Made by a program: the position numbers and the translations under genes. From assembly GCA_016165875.1 (NCBI GenBank), contig JABBOT010000022.1, forward strand, positions 1,825,333-1,889,332: DNA of 64,000 bases. Direction: 5' to 3'. Each line of letters opens with the position of its first letter. Within the stretch, counting starts at the first letter, position 1. The notes beneath the pieces were generated by a model. That model ran no database searches. It was not told the origin of the DNA and worked only from the letters and a program-made list of their open reading frames with translations. The DNA is from Acanthopleura granulata (Eukaryota > Mollusca > Polyplacophora > Chitonida > Chitonidae). This document shows positions 51,901 through 64,000 of this stretch, in pieces.

Positions 51901-54900
51901 AAAACTTGTTTGTACATCGTTTCACCAGATGACTCAGTGTTATTGATAAACTGTTTCTTTATCGAAATAAAGCCTGTGGATAATAACAACTGTGAGTCAT
52001 TTACAGAGAATACCTCCAACTTTTTAAAATATACTTATTTATAGGTTGAAGAAACCTCCGTACGCCGGAGTGGACCAGTGCGTTTGTTGTTTGGCGATCA
52101 GCTTTAGTATATAGATCTTGATATAGTATATAGATCGTGCCTGCTGCCCTCGGCATGACGTTCAAGTTGGACAGCATTATAAATATGGCTGCATGAACGG
52201 GCTATTGTAGGCTACTAGAAACGAGACACGATTGTGCGACGATTGTGCCACGATTTTGCAATGGCCCCCCCCCCCCCAAAAAAATAAATAAATAAAATTG
52301 TCGATTCAGTAGCCTACTAGTGCAATATCAGTTAATCTTAACCTGCGGATGGTCGTGGGCTTCCCCCGGGCTCTTCCCCGTTTCCATCCACCATAATGCT
52401 GGCCGCCGTCGTATAGGTGAAATATTCTTGAGTACATACACGAATCAAATAAATCAATCAATCAACCAATCTTCAAGCCTGGAAAATTGATATGCAAATC
52501 ACTCAGTTTAGACAGCTTATTTTTCTTTTGCTCGCCTTTCAGAATTCTTCCAGTGTTCCTCACACGCCTCGGCCTTAACCGTGTTACACGGTAACGACAG
52601 TACCACCAATGCGGACGTAAAGGCAGACGTCAACGTCACGACGACGCGAGCGTTGACCGTCGACGATTTCATCATACTCTCTTACATAGAACTCTCTGTT
52701 CTCGAGAGAACCTCTAAAATAACAGTACTCGGTTATTTCCAGGGGAAATACTTAATGATTCAGGATTCCAACAGTACAATGTATTTGGTCGTTCTCCCTC
52801 GTCTCGACAAGGCCGAAGAAGAGCTTAAAGAAAAGCTAAAGAACCACACAGGCGATGGGGAGATCTGCGTCGGCCATCTTTGTTTGTCTTACGAGGAGTC
52901 TGTTAAAAGAATGAAAGAATTGGAGGCTGTACGGCTGGGGAAACTCATTCCTAGCGAGGTGACAAGCTTTGCTGTCATGACCAGTATTATATGCCTTGTA
53001 ATACTCATCGGTGTGACGGGTAAGTTTACTGCAGTTTGCATTCAGTTGTGGAAACAGCTCGGCGTGAAGTTATCTGCCGTTTACATTTATTATTCCATGA
53101 ATCAGTTTAATGTGAAAATACGAGTTACACGACTTTTATAGCATGTAGCCAGCCAGGCTAAAACATCACACCCGATACGTCTTGTTTCAACATGTTTTCC
53201 TTGAGCCGCGTTTTTGTGATGAAATAAACATCGTAGGAATTTTCTTCAGAGCAAATGAATACCTGGCGAAGGTTGATTGGCCATTCTGCACACTTCGGCT
53301 GTTTTCAACCATGGAAGAGACCGGCGTCTGATAAATTAAAAAAAAAAAAAAAACAAACTTGAGCACGGCACGAAAGACCTGAAAAGAAAATCAAAAAAAA
53401 AAAGAAAAACAAATGAACTGATTTTCTACTTTGTTTCATAATGAAGGGAATTTGCTGATCATCGTTGGAGTACTGCGATCGAGTAAATTACGGAACTCCA
53501 CCAGCGTGTTGATATGCTGTCTGGCTGCCTCGGATATTCTGGTGCTGGTCATCTGTTTGCCCTTACAGGTAAGGCAAGGGGGGATATTCTGGTGCTGGTC
53601 ATCTGTTTGCCCTTACAGGTAAGGCAAGGGGGGATATTCTGGTGCTCGTTATCTTTTTACCCTGCCAAGCAAGACATTGGGGCCAATTCAAGGAAGTGAT
53701 TTACACTTCAGTTACACTTTAAAACTTTAATGCTTCGTGTAGGTTTATAATTCAAGAAGTTAAATCTGTGTTACAGATAGCATTATCAATCACTCGTAAA
53801 CCGTTCCCAATTTTATATCGTTTTGTCCAATTAAAGGAGAGTGTTTAAATCAAATTCCACAATCTAAGTTCTGACTGTGTGTTATCTGTATCTGATTATG
53901 TTTATTCTGTTGCGTTGAATGTTTGATTATAGTCTATTTCCTTTAACTCCTTAAGAATGTTTTCGGGGCGAAGACTTCATTTTCTAGAGTCATGTCAAAT
54001 TATTAAAAAACCTGTGGCAGGCTGGAGTCAGGAATGTTTGACGGAGAATCACATTAGTTACCTAATCTGTGATCGACTTCTCTCCATAAACCCTGTTTAT
54101 AATATAACCTGTATAAAAGAAATTTATTTGATCTTCTGAAGCCAGTTGATCTAACGATAGTATGGCTTTTGTTACATAAATATGTAACACTCTGTTATGT
54201 AAAGCAATGCAGTCTAGTCCAGGATTGTTCAATGTGCCACTGGTTTTTTAAAAATAATTATGACATCACCCGAGGCAATGAGTTCTGGTCGCCAAAACAA
54301 ATTTACATTATATTAAAGTTTTATATTATGAAATAGAAAAAGTAGTAAGTGCATTTGCTCTTCAATAATGTTCACGTCTAACATATCAATGAGTTCAATC
54401 CGAGAATGTTTATCCACAAATAAATCGGTTCCAAAATCTGGCATCATATTGTTACGAAATCATCCAATGTCTCTCACTGACATCAGATTTGATCCCTGCT
54501 TCGAAGGGTGGAATCTGAACGCGTAAGCCTATTATTAGAAAAGACAAGACACTTATTTTAGTTAATTCCCACGGAATGGCGGTATTTTGCTCTTTAATTT
54601 CGATACTAATTTACGAATTTTCACCCTTAAACACAGCTGTTCAGTGCAAACGTTTTCTTCAGAGCAGATTTTCTGCAGGTTATGTTGGCACGTTTTGAAA
54701 TATATAAAATGTGTATGTTTTTAAAAACAAAAACATATCATTAAAATGGTGTCTTCTCGATTAACTATATATTCATGGGTACAATGCCTGCGAAAACCCA
54801 AAATGACACCTTGCGGAAACTTTTTCCACTAAACTGTGATTACGTTTAAGACCACAGCCATGTCGTCTTCCATAAGCCTACCTTAAACACCTCTGTACTC

Positions 54901-57900
54901 CCCGGGTTGTCCTCAGTACATTGAGTGGACCATTCTCATAGATATCTTACCTGTCAATTCTAGCTGGTTGTGTCAATTTGTCATTACTGGTGTTTCCACA
55001 TGAGCGTAAAAATGGTTGAAACAAATTCCAAGTTTAACAGTCATGTTTAAAACGCATGCTCTCTCACACACGGGGAAGTATGAATTCAAGAGAGATAAAC
55101 AAGAGGCAATTCTCTGGTCTGGCTTTACATGACTGATACCACTCGACACTGACACTACCAACATGCAGAGCCAACAAATTGTTTGCGCCAACCTAAACAT
55201 TCGATTTCGTCGAAAACTTTTTACGCTTTTTTCATTGACGAGTTGACGGATGGAACAGATCACATTGTTTTTAGCCCAACTTTAGTTTCTCCATTTGTAA
55301 GCAGGTAAAAGCCTTTCTGCAGGCTATAGGTCACTTTCGTCAGAGACGTTCTTCGTGAAATTCGTTCTTGATGCGTGTAACAAAACCTCTCGTCTCAAGC
55401 AACAACAACAACAATAAAGTGTTCTTGAAAACCACACTAATCTTTCATTGTTTTTTTTACCGATTTCAATTACAATTACAATTTTTTTTTACTGAATTCT
55501 GCAATGTCGCATAATAATTATAATTTTATTTCTTGCAGATTGTGAGTAGATTCTTTCCCACGGCGTACATGAGTCTGGAAGTGTGCCGTCTGTTGTATTA
55601 TGTGAGACACTTCTCTATGGTGTCCTCGACGTTAACCATGTCCGCCATGGCAATCGACCGGTGAGTTATTGTCACATACCATGTGGTAAAGAGGAAACCA
55701 AAAACAGCGCCTATTATGGTGCAATGAATGAATGAATGAATTTGTTTATTTGATTGGTGCTTTACACCGCACTCAAGAATATTTCACTTATACGACGGTG
55801 GCCAGCATTATGGTGAGAGGAAACCGGTAGACCATCCGTAGGTTGCTGGCAGACCTTCTTATGTATTGTGATATATGTCTATATCGCTATCAGGATTTTA
55901 AAACAAGGAGCGGCCATTTATAATAATCGTGGTTTATCCAATTGTGCTCACGTAATGGTCGGGAAAGTACTTTAAAGTGCTGGTTCTGTTTGCACTCCCA
56001 GGTATATAGCGGTGTGTCACCCCCTGAAGGCCAAATCCTACTGCACTGTGAAGAATGCCCGCATTGCTGTCATCACCATTTGGGTGCTTTCCTTAGGCAT
56101 TTGTCTGCCTGTCATTTGGCTTGTGGTGAGGCAGAAATTTGGTCTCTTGTTTTATCGACATTGACCTAATTTCGATTTAAATCAAACACCAGTAGGACGA
56201 AGGACACGTTTTGGGGTTAGGATAATAACGATAAATGCTATCACGACAATCTGCATACAGTAAAAGCGTCTCGAGGAAGCTGAATTGGAACGTAATATCT
56301 ATTCGAAGGTTTTTGTAAGGAGTACACTTTTGAAATCTCTCAAAGTGCCTTTAGCTAGATACAAGAAGAAAAAAGATCCACACGGGCACAGGCAGTTTTA
56401 TGTTTCCATTAAAATGGAGCTAAGCCCCTTTCTTCAAAGGGCCATAACAAAACGCACTTTTTAAACTTGGAGATTTCCCATGGGAACATTTCATAAAAAA
56501 GCGTTTTGAGATGCTCCACATCGTTTTCGAGGTGTTTAACTTTGTTTTCTGTTTTTTGTACCTATCAGATTTTACGTGAAGCCGTGAATGCCAAATATTG
56601 CCTGCTTTTCCACTGGACTATACCCATTAAGATAGCCTACTACATAATTATACTGTTTGTGGTTCTGGGAGTGTCACTGACAGCGATGGTGCCAGCTTAC
56701 CTAAAAATCTTCTGTGTTCTGTGGAGAAGTACTTCGGAGGCAAAAGCTCTGCAGAACGCCAACGGGTAAGCCCTTCACTGCAGGCGAATAACCCAGGGTT
56801 ATTTCCCTTACTGTTGGATGATGCTTGAAACATTATTTCGCCCATAGCATGGTGATGTCCCTTTTGTAGTATGCCGGCTCAATAATATTTACAATGCGCC
56901 CTCACACACTGGAATGATATGTGGAAGACAGCAGGCTTAACACCCTGTATCCGTGGGCACATTCTGACCCCAGTCAGAACGATGGAACTAGGCGTCGACA
57001 CCGACATTTGTATAGCAGCCGCCAACTCGTCAGAAATCGCAAGGCCATTTTACAAAAACGACAAATAACACAAACCACCAAAGTACTAAAAAAATATATA
57101 AATTCAAAAAGATAAGGCGGATTCATTCAAAGAGAAGCAGTCAACAATTTCCAATGATGACGAAAAGAGGCAATGAATGTTCTATACAAATCGTTCACCA
57201 TTTTAGTATATGTGGCGTTGATAATCAACTATGTATCTCAGTTGCGTTTTGATTGCAAGTGTTCATGTATCCAACGTGGCCATCACACTCAACACGACGA
57301 ACATACCCCCCCCAGCCACTGGGATAATCGGAATTCGACACAATTATAAAGCAGAATCCCAGAGATACTGAACACTCCGTCCGTATTTATCAACAAGATG
57401 GGCGTGCTCATTGTAAAATTTAAGAAACTTTGAGTGAATGCGTTTGATGGAATATCCTTGACGCACTAATTTTTGCAGAAATAACTTGTGACGTTAATTG
57501 AAATCATCACACAGCACAAAGGATCTAACAAATGCTAAAAGGCGAGATGTATATACGCCACATGCAGGACCATTCTATTCAAGTAATCAAAGCTATCTCT
57601 CTTGTCGTTAAGTCGGCGTGACAGGAAACCATTGTCTACTTTGTACAGTTACAAGCCCAGATAAGATGTACCATCTGGAGAATCTATAGTCTCCTTGAAA
57701 TCCAGCGAAGGTGGACATATATCTCTCACAGCCTTTGTTGTATATGGGTTGTTTACAGGTAGCAGATCATCAATATACCGTTTGGTTAATGAGAAAGATC
57801 GAGCCTGATGAGGATTACTCTTTAATAATTCTGTATATGATCGTATTCATACGGGAACAGATATACGTCTGCAAAAACTGGGACACAATTTGTACCCATC

Positions 57901-60900
57901 CAAAGACCGATGAAGGTCGGTTTTATGGGTGAAGCAAATCAGAGTACCTAAGGTGAAGCACTGACCATGGACAAGTTACTGACGTACGTCTAACACCAAG
58001 GCCACACGAACGTTTATATCTGTAGAGGTAGGAAATACAGATTGCCTGTCCGTGGCTGAGGTCGAACCACACTTGATGTCTCCATACTGACGTATGCCAG
58101 TCCTGGACGACAGATCTTATGCTTTGCGCTAAGACTGAACGTAGTAAGACTGCCGAGTTTCTGAAGTCTTAGGCTCGACCCGAGCACCGGAAACCCGGAC
58201 TAATAGCTATAGCTCACGAAGAGGACGCTCCGAGTCTCTCCGCCACGACAATTGGTTGTCCGCTTTATTGAGAACATAGTCTGTCGATTATTCACCTGTC
58301 ATGTCCATTTCGCGGTAACTCCTGGAACGCTCCATTATGATTTACGTGATATACGAATGTCGTGTTAGACGCTGAGACAGGCACCCCAAAGTCTCACATC
58401 AAAGTCATAATTCCAGGAGTTCTCCATGGACCCTACCATTATTCTGTCGGAGGCTCATATGATCGAAGGTCTTTTTTCTTCTTATTAGGACTTGCACATG
58501 GTGATTACTTGTTTTGAGCCCTTGTGACGGTGTCGTTTTTAGTTTGCCATGCAGTTTACTTTTATGTATCAAGCAAGAGCGATAAAAGTTTTCATGTGAA
58601 CTTAAAGCACTTACACGAACAATTCTGCATCAGATATAAATTGTTATTATTTATTACAGGAAAGAAAGCGGCGAGGCTACAAATAACAAACAGGAAAACG
58701 AAAACATTCGCACCAGAATTCAGGTGAGTTCGTTATCTCGATGTTCCAGAAGTAGATAAGAAGGATCTTTTATAATAATAATTTTCCAACATTACCTCAT
58801 ATTCAGTCCCAATTATCTAAAAAAAGAGATGTTTTGACAGCATTTAGAAAAAATGTCCTTCTCCTGGAAGTAATATTAAGGTATATTTTATATCATCATT
58901 GATCAGCCAGTTAAGTTAATTATCCAAGAAACTTGATAAATCACTATCAAATTTTAGATAATTGATACGATATTGTGTGTTTTTTTAAATTAATGATTCC
59001 ATGTGGTCTTTAACGTCCTCAAGAATTTTTCACTTATATTTAATATGGCTGTTGTGTTTGCCTGGAAATACCGTCTTCACCGCGGCCAACTGTTTCGGAA
59101 AACCAACAAACTGAAACTTTGGTCATACATACAGCTAAGAAGCCCTTCTGTCCGTTACCTTTGCTACAGGTCATCAGGATGTTGGTTGTCGTGCTGGTCA
59201 CGTTCACACTCTGCTGGGGGCCTCCTACCATACTAGACGCCTTCACAGCTCTGGAGTACACCTTGTTCCGGATCAAAGAACGAGTATTCCACCCGGACGT
59301 CACCTTCGTACTCACCACAATAGCCTACTGTAACAGCTTCTTCAACCCCCTCATCTATCTCTGCATGTCAAGGTACGAGTCTGAATGTCAGCGGCATGAA
59401 CACGTGCGTTCGCGCGGTTTGAGACTGGACGAATTCGATTCAAGTCGAACGAAACCAAACCAATCAAACGCTGCTTGATAATCAGAGTAAGCACTGCACG
59501 ATTTGTCGTGTATGGAATCGTGGAGCAGTCTTATTTTTAAAAGCAACTGTATTTTCCAGAAGTATCATTCAACAAAAACTTGTAAATCATCTACCTTTTG
59601 GAATAAGTATATGAAGATCTAACTAAACGTCGACATAAGTTTTATGAAAGATATTATGGTGTTGTCTGGTGTTATTGACTAGAGGTCAGTTTTTAGTCAG
59701 AACATAAGTTTACTTTTATTACGTAGGGGTGAGGTTAGTAGAGGGGAGGAGGCGCTTCGACTAGCTGATTCAGTTTAAAATGCAGTGGTTGTTATGTTTG
59801 TGTGCTGTTCAGGCAGTAGTTGTTATCTTTTTCGTGCCACTATTTGACACAACTGACAATGCAATTTCCAGTTTAAAGGATGTTACCAGAGAGAGATTTT
59901 CTAACTTCCAGTTGCAAATTTCTACCACAGTTTAGTATGCCAATACGATCTTCTAACACAGTGCTTTGAAAGCACGAATAAGAAAAAGAAGGTGGCTGTT
60001 TTTCCGCTAGGATACGCCATTTATTTTGCTTCCGATACCACAAATTGTCTTTTACACGATCAGAGTTCCCTCAAGCAGTTTAAGAGTTTATAAGGTACCT
60101 GCAACAGTATGTTCTAGGAGGGACTGAATGTATACAGGACGGAAGCACAACAACCGCGATGCTCAAGGTGAATTACAGAAGCTATGGCCACTGTGTCCTG
60201 AGAAAATGTCGCTCTGTAAAGAGACTTTTTTCTTCTTCAGAAATGAATAGCGGCTAAACCATTTTCGTCAAATCTGAGATGGTCTTTAAACTTTTCAAAG
60301 CGAAGCCAAAATTATGCTTAATTTTCACTTTAAATCAACCACTGAAACCAGTATACATAGGGATTATTATGGTTGGTGGTCCACTTTAAGGAAATTACAG
60401 ATATATTCTTGTGGTGAAAATTGGCTGATTCCGCTCATTACACCAATTGGTCTCACCAAAGTGGTCTCAGCAAAAGTCCAGTGCTAAAATGTAACTGCAC
60501 TATACTCGGTGAGTGTAATCCCAAGGAGCCAAAATACTGATACCAAAAATTGTCTCTAAACGGGATCCAATAATCTCTTTCTATGACGGCATACACTTAC
60601 TACCCTAAACATTCGTATACTCTTCACAGCATGGAGTCTGTGGTCTGTATTGGTGCTATTTAATGTGTGTCGTACAAAGAGGCTTTTGATATTCTCAGTT
60701 TAAGGATTGCGTCCAGATGTCGCCGTTGATGAATGGGACAAATGCTACTATAACTATAATCATTAAATGAATAGCGCTGTTTTTTACTTTATGTAGGCCT
60801 ATCATCTATTCCTACCGGTAGCGTTTAGCCGTAATCACGGGCAATTCTTGAGACAAAGATCAACACTTTATCATTATAAGTGGTAAGGCCTGAGCGAAAT

Positions 60901-61296
60901 GACCAGCTGAGTGATTTAGTGAAATACATACACTTATAAGATCTGTATAGTCTCTTGCACATCCTCGAAGATAAGAAATCGTCCATGTACGGCGATAGGA
61001 AAGATATGGTAGCGATATTTCATGGCCACTCAGAAAATACTGCATAAACCTCATCAATATGCCTATTTAATCATCACAACAATTAAGATAAGTCACTGTG
61101 CCCCTTCAATATTTTGTCCTAATCTTTTTGTTGCAGACAATTCCGAGATTACCTTCTTTCAATGTGCAAAGGAAGGAAGCGACATTTGGCGGCTACCTCC
61201 AGCTCCGGCGCGACCAGCAAATACCAGACGGGTTCGGAGATCCTTTCCGAAACCAAGGCGCCACCTGGCGACGAGAACGGAGAACCTCGAGCTTGA
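48999..61296 (+). CDS. Class A (rhodopsin-like) GPCR with glycosylated ectodomain, orphan, 9 exons, 508 aa
   Basis: Exons: 48999-49056, 52543-53019, 53447-53568, 55539-55660, 56002-56125, 56569-56765, 58660-58723, 59170-59372, 61137-61296. All phases match (1527 bp including stop). Residues 1-20 are a signal peptide (MDRVQCAGVLLFIFLGIQT). Residues 21-160 form an ectodomain with N-glycosylation sequons at N37, N50, N96 and N120 and a C128/C133 pair. TM1 carries GN at 179-180 and TM2 AASD (D208). C235 and C312 can form the conserved disulfide. DRY is at 259-261, W287 in TM4, FTLCWGP at 400-406, NPLIY at 447-451, and helix 8 is QFRDYLLSMCKGRKR with a possible palmitoylated Cys. The usual TM5 proline is absent; Ser337 is at the expected place and Pro343 is nearby. 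ECL2 is short and ICL3 is hydrophilic and encoded by its own 64-bp exon. The pattern suggests a peptide-type receptor, but I cannot name a ligand or family. Introns carry SINE copies at 49375-49520, 50717-50955, 52340-52468 and 55739-55862. Confidence 0.9.
49375..49520 (-). mobile_element. SINE copy in GPCR intron 1
   Basis: ATTTATTTATTTGGTCAGTG (tail), ACTTATACAACGGCGGCCAG, CATTATGGTAGGAGGAAAAC, GGCTCAGCCCGGAGG and CATCCGTAGGTTGCTGGCCG. The tRNA-like head is missing. Confidence 0.8.
50717..50955 (-). mobile_element. Near full-length SINE copy in GPCR intron 1
   Basis: Tail TTTATTGGTGTTTTAAGCCG, body CATACGACGGCAGCCAGCAT and CATTCGCAGGTTGCTGG, CACGTACGGCCGGATAGGAA, B-box region TGGGCTTGAACACACAGCG, and a head remnant around ACAAACGCGCTGAACACC. 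A short duplicated CCCACGA lies inside it. Confidence 0.8.
52340..52468 (+). mobile_element. SINE copy, 5'-truncated, in GPCR intron 1
   Basis: AACCTGCGGATGGTCGTGGG, CTTCCCCCGGGCTCTTCC, ATAATGCTGGCCGCCGTCGT, ATAGGTGAAATATTCTTGAG and an AATCAAATAAATCAATCAAT tail, about 75 bases before exon 2. Confidence 0.8.
53532..53681 (+). repeat. 50-bp tandem triplication covering the GPCR exon 3 splice donor
   Basis: Unit starts GGATATTCTGGTGCTGGTCA at 53532, 53582 and 53632. The first two copies are identical and each contains CCTTACAG followed by the donor GTAAGG. The third has diverged and its donor is lost (CCTGCCAAGCAAG). The first copy is the true end of exon 3 (TM2). Confidence 0.95.
55739..55862 (-). 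mobile_element. SINE copy, 3' part, in GPCR intron 4
   Basis: TTGTTTATTTGATTGGTGCT, ACTCAAGAATATTTCACTTA, TACGACGGTGGCCAGCATTA and CATCCGTAGGTTGCTGGCAG. The CCCGGG block is deleted and the head is absent. Confidence 0.8.
59007..59041 (-). mobile_element. Short SINE tail remnant in GPCR intron 7
   Basis: TCTTTAACGTCCTCAAGAAT then TTTTCACTTATA resembles the reversed family 3' end; too short to be certain. Confidence 0.3.
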
Positions 61297-64000
61297 ACTG
61301 ATAATAGAACTTGGCATTATTTTTAAAGACATATTGATGTCATTGGCCTTCGAAATTAAAAAAAAAGCCTCATTGTTATCGAAAGCTTATAATTACGCTG
61401 CTTTTTTTATTTAATTTTATTTTATTGTTATTTTTCTTATCAGATATCAAGAATGATAAATTTATCTCTTTAACTTCGTTAAGTGACTTTCATTCTGTTT
61501 ACTTAACCTTTTTAGCCCTCAACTGACTTTCGGGGGAGAAGGAGAAACACAACTAACAGGGTGATCACTATGGAAACCGACTATGACCATCATTGCAAAC
61601 CTACCCAACTTCTTTCCATATTCCTATGATATTACCTTAGTAGCGTCGGAGGGCCATGTACCATAACGATCCATCATGTACTGTCGCTACAGAAAGCCGC
61701 TCACCTGTATTTGTTTAATGCCCACGGGTGCATCACAAGTGGTAATATAAAAGTGGAAACCACTTTAGCTCTGTCGGATGTCATATTGGTTAATTGGGTT
61801 GTTAATTATGTTTGTGGTGTGGTTCAGTATTAATCAAAGCACAAGAGTGCATAATATGTGTATATGTATAGCATGCTTTGTTAGTCTTATACTTAGCCGT
61901 CTCCGACTAGAAGGTTACGGCAGTACTAGCGTTCTAAAATCTTCATCAGTCAAGGGCCAAAATGACGTCTTTTTGCACTTAACCTTGACTTGCTGTGTTT
62001 CCGGAGACTGTGACGGCGTACATCCGTTCTTCCTGACAGACCATTCAGCATTCTATCAGAGACAAAGGTGTGAACAGGTGATAATACTGTAAGTGTGCAG
62101 ACGATCAATGCTGTTATCGATAGAGGCTATCAATGAAATGCTCTCTTCTGGCGCAGCTCATCCAGAGCTATCATACCTCAAATATTGATCTAAGATCATT
62201 ACAGATGCGGGTATTATTTTTGTTTATGAATAAGCACAACGTGATTCTTGTACAATGATACTCGGCTTGTGCTTGTAGAAGTCGTCCTTGTAAAAGTCGT
62301 CCTTGTAGAAGAACAAAGTAGTGACAAAAAAAAAACAACAAAAATATCACCCGGTTTCCATTCGTGTCCTTTCATGAGCTCTTGTGCGATTTCTGAAGAA
62401 TCAAAGCCAGAGGTATAGGTAAACTTTGCAAATTTCAAATAAATGCCATTTTATTTGAATGATTACTGTTTTGAGTATAAATCACAAACCACGTGTTTTC
62501 TGTAAAGTTCATTTTTAAGAGTATAAATTAATGTTTTTGAGCTAAAACTGTTAATAGCTTGCCTTTCAATATCGGATTGGTTTTGGCCATTTTTTTAAAG
62601 AGCGAATACTAATCAGTGGCTCAGTTTAATTGGATTAGGGACCGGGCTATTGTTTACAGCAGGCTCTCCCGATTCCTCGACCCGTTAACCCGACTGCCAT
62701 CTCATTTATGTGGAAATTCTTGAGTATACCGTTATTAAAACCCATTCAGGCAAATAAATTTGGCTGAATTATGTGTCGGTTTGCGATACTTTCCCCGGAT
62801 ATAACCTTGTTTTCGATTTCTTTTGCGCATAGCCCCATCGTGGCCATACGGCGTTTGACAAGAAGATCAAGCTTAGGTGTCCACAGGCTGATATTTTTTT
62901 GCAGGGTTTATAACGTTTGACATCCCACTTTAAACATTTTGTAATAGTCCTGAAATATTTGCTCCCGATACAGATTTTGTCTGTGATTTATGTCAAACAT
63001 AAAGGATTGTTTGTCTTCATAAGAACATGACATGTTCATGTTACCCCTAATATATATGTCACAGTAAGGTATTTAGTTGTGGTTCCGTTGTCGCCTCAAC
63101 AAACGTGTGCTAATTGATCAGTGGCATATTCCCTAATGCGAGAAATGAAACGGAAGTAATTGCATAGTAGAAATGGAGCACAGTTAGATTTATTGATGTA
63201 CTAAAAGTCCAGTATGAAAAATATTTGATTGGTCATGCATGCTCTATGTAAGAGGTATTTCGGTCTGTCCGGTCAGTTTTTTGCGATATATTGTTATGCA
63301 CAACCAATTTTTGAGTCACAGGTAATGCGTTGTTTCGAGTGGACTGAAGTGCTTAATCCATTTGTTGCCTTTTACATTTGATCCCTATATGATATGTGTT
63401 ATACAGTGTGTAATTAATATTTTTAAAGATTTCCGTCAATAATAAACACAGAATTTTTTTTAAATGATGTCAAATGTGATTGCTTTTTTGTGTTCCCTTT
63501 TCCTCAGAATTTGAAATCGCTATTACTTCTTGAATAATTGTACCAATAATTATAGCATGTCTTGTCTTGTTTTGATGCGAAATTGTACAATACGGATTAC
63601 TAGCAATGCAAATGACGCCAATCGACCGACAAAGAAATCTCAAAAGTTTTTCAATACAGGGGATCTTTCATAAAATGATCCTGTATGCTCTTTGGGGTTT
63701 TACAAAGATTTCAGCAAAAGTGATGCTATAGCCTTCAACCATTACAGGACAGTTTAATAACTTCAATCGATCTGGAAATTTTTGATTTGGACAGTTAACC
63801 TGTATATGTTATCAGCGCGTGAGTTACTGTTCGCATACAGACAAGAAAACATTCCGCAAAAACGGACAAGCTGTTGTCCGGGCAAGTTTAATTGCGCTAT
63901 CGTTTATGCCGGTTGAAAAACAGGTTTCTTGTTAAGCTACATAATTAACTGCTGGCCCTTTGTGGGCAGACGATTTCTGATCATTATCAGCCTTGACCAT
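61297..64000. other. GPCR 3' flank
   Basis: Probably starts with the GPCR 3' untranslated region; candidate signals are ATTAAA at 61355-61360 and AATAAA at 62438-62443. There is a short imperfect repeat of AAGTCGTCCTTGTA near 62278-62310 and a degenerate SINE tail near 62690-62762. No further gene recognised. Confidence 0.45.
62690..62762 (+). mobile_element. Degenerate SINE 3'-end remnant
   Basis: CATTTATGTGGAAATTCTTG, AGTATACCGTTATTAAAACC and CAAATAAAT keep the order of the family tail with many substitutions. Confidence 0.35.

Noticed and set aside
53569..53699. Extended GPCR exon 3 through the repeated segment
   Set aside because: The first donor (53569) joins in frame to the TM3 exon; reading on repeats part of TM2 in a shifted frame.
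61778..62092. 104-residue open frame with a hydrophobic start
   Set aside because: Lies in the GPCR 3' flank, no splice or promoter support and no known family resemblance.

Overview
The window is nuclear DNA from an animal, most likely a lophotrochozoan such as a mollusc or brachiopod. The base composition is AT-rich, genes are split into many exons by introns of 0.1 to 4 kb with GT-AG borders, and about a dozen copies of one tRNA-derived SINE lie in introns and intergenic DNA. The clade is an inference from gene content, intron style and the SINE; no marker gene fixes the species.

Four protein genes are supported. (1) VCP/p97 (Drosophila TER94), minus strand, 19524 down to 5233: 17 coding exons join in frame into 771 residues, and only the last C-terminal piece is missing. 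(2) LEPROT/Vps55, plus strand, 19824 to 24077: four exons, about 130 residues, head-to-head with VCP with 299 bp between the two start codons. (3) An ankyrin-repeat protein with a long disordered tail, minus strand, 40994 to 34705: three exons, 656 residues. (4) A class A GPCR with a signal peptide and a glycosylated ectodomain of about 140 residues, plus strand, 48999 to 61296: nine exons, 508 residues.

Layout: 1-5232 is the VCP downstream side (46-bp tandem array, a MITE-like element); 5233-19524 VCP; 19525-19823 shared promoter; 19824-24077 LEPROT, with a 21-bp array in its first intron; 24078-34608 repeat-rich intergenic DNA (a 1-kb repeat inverted relative to one in VCP intron 2, a degenerate 21-bp repeat, a 99-bp minisatellite, a degenerate repeat of about 105 bp); 34609-40994 ankyrin gene; 40995-48998 intergenic, with SINEs and a SINE-SINE hairpin; 48999-61296 GPCR gene; 61297-64000 3' flank.

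VCP (segregase for ubiquitinated clients, including endosomal and ER clients) and LEPROT (late endosomal sorting) may share a promoter. The other genes have no evident functional link. The most notable observations are a Thr-to-Val change in the otherwise near-invariant D1 Walker A loop of VCP, a 50-bp triplication across a GPCR splice donor, a SINE flanked by 55-bp direct repeats, and a one-base frame conflict at the first LEPROT splice junction. I found no clear sign of an entirely new system.
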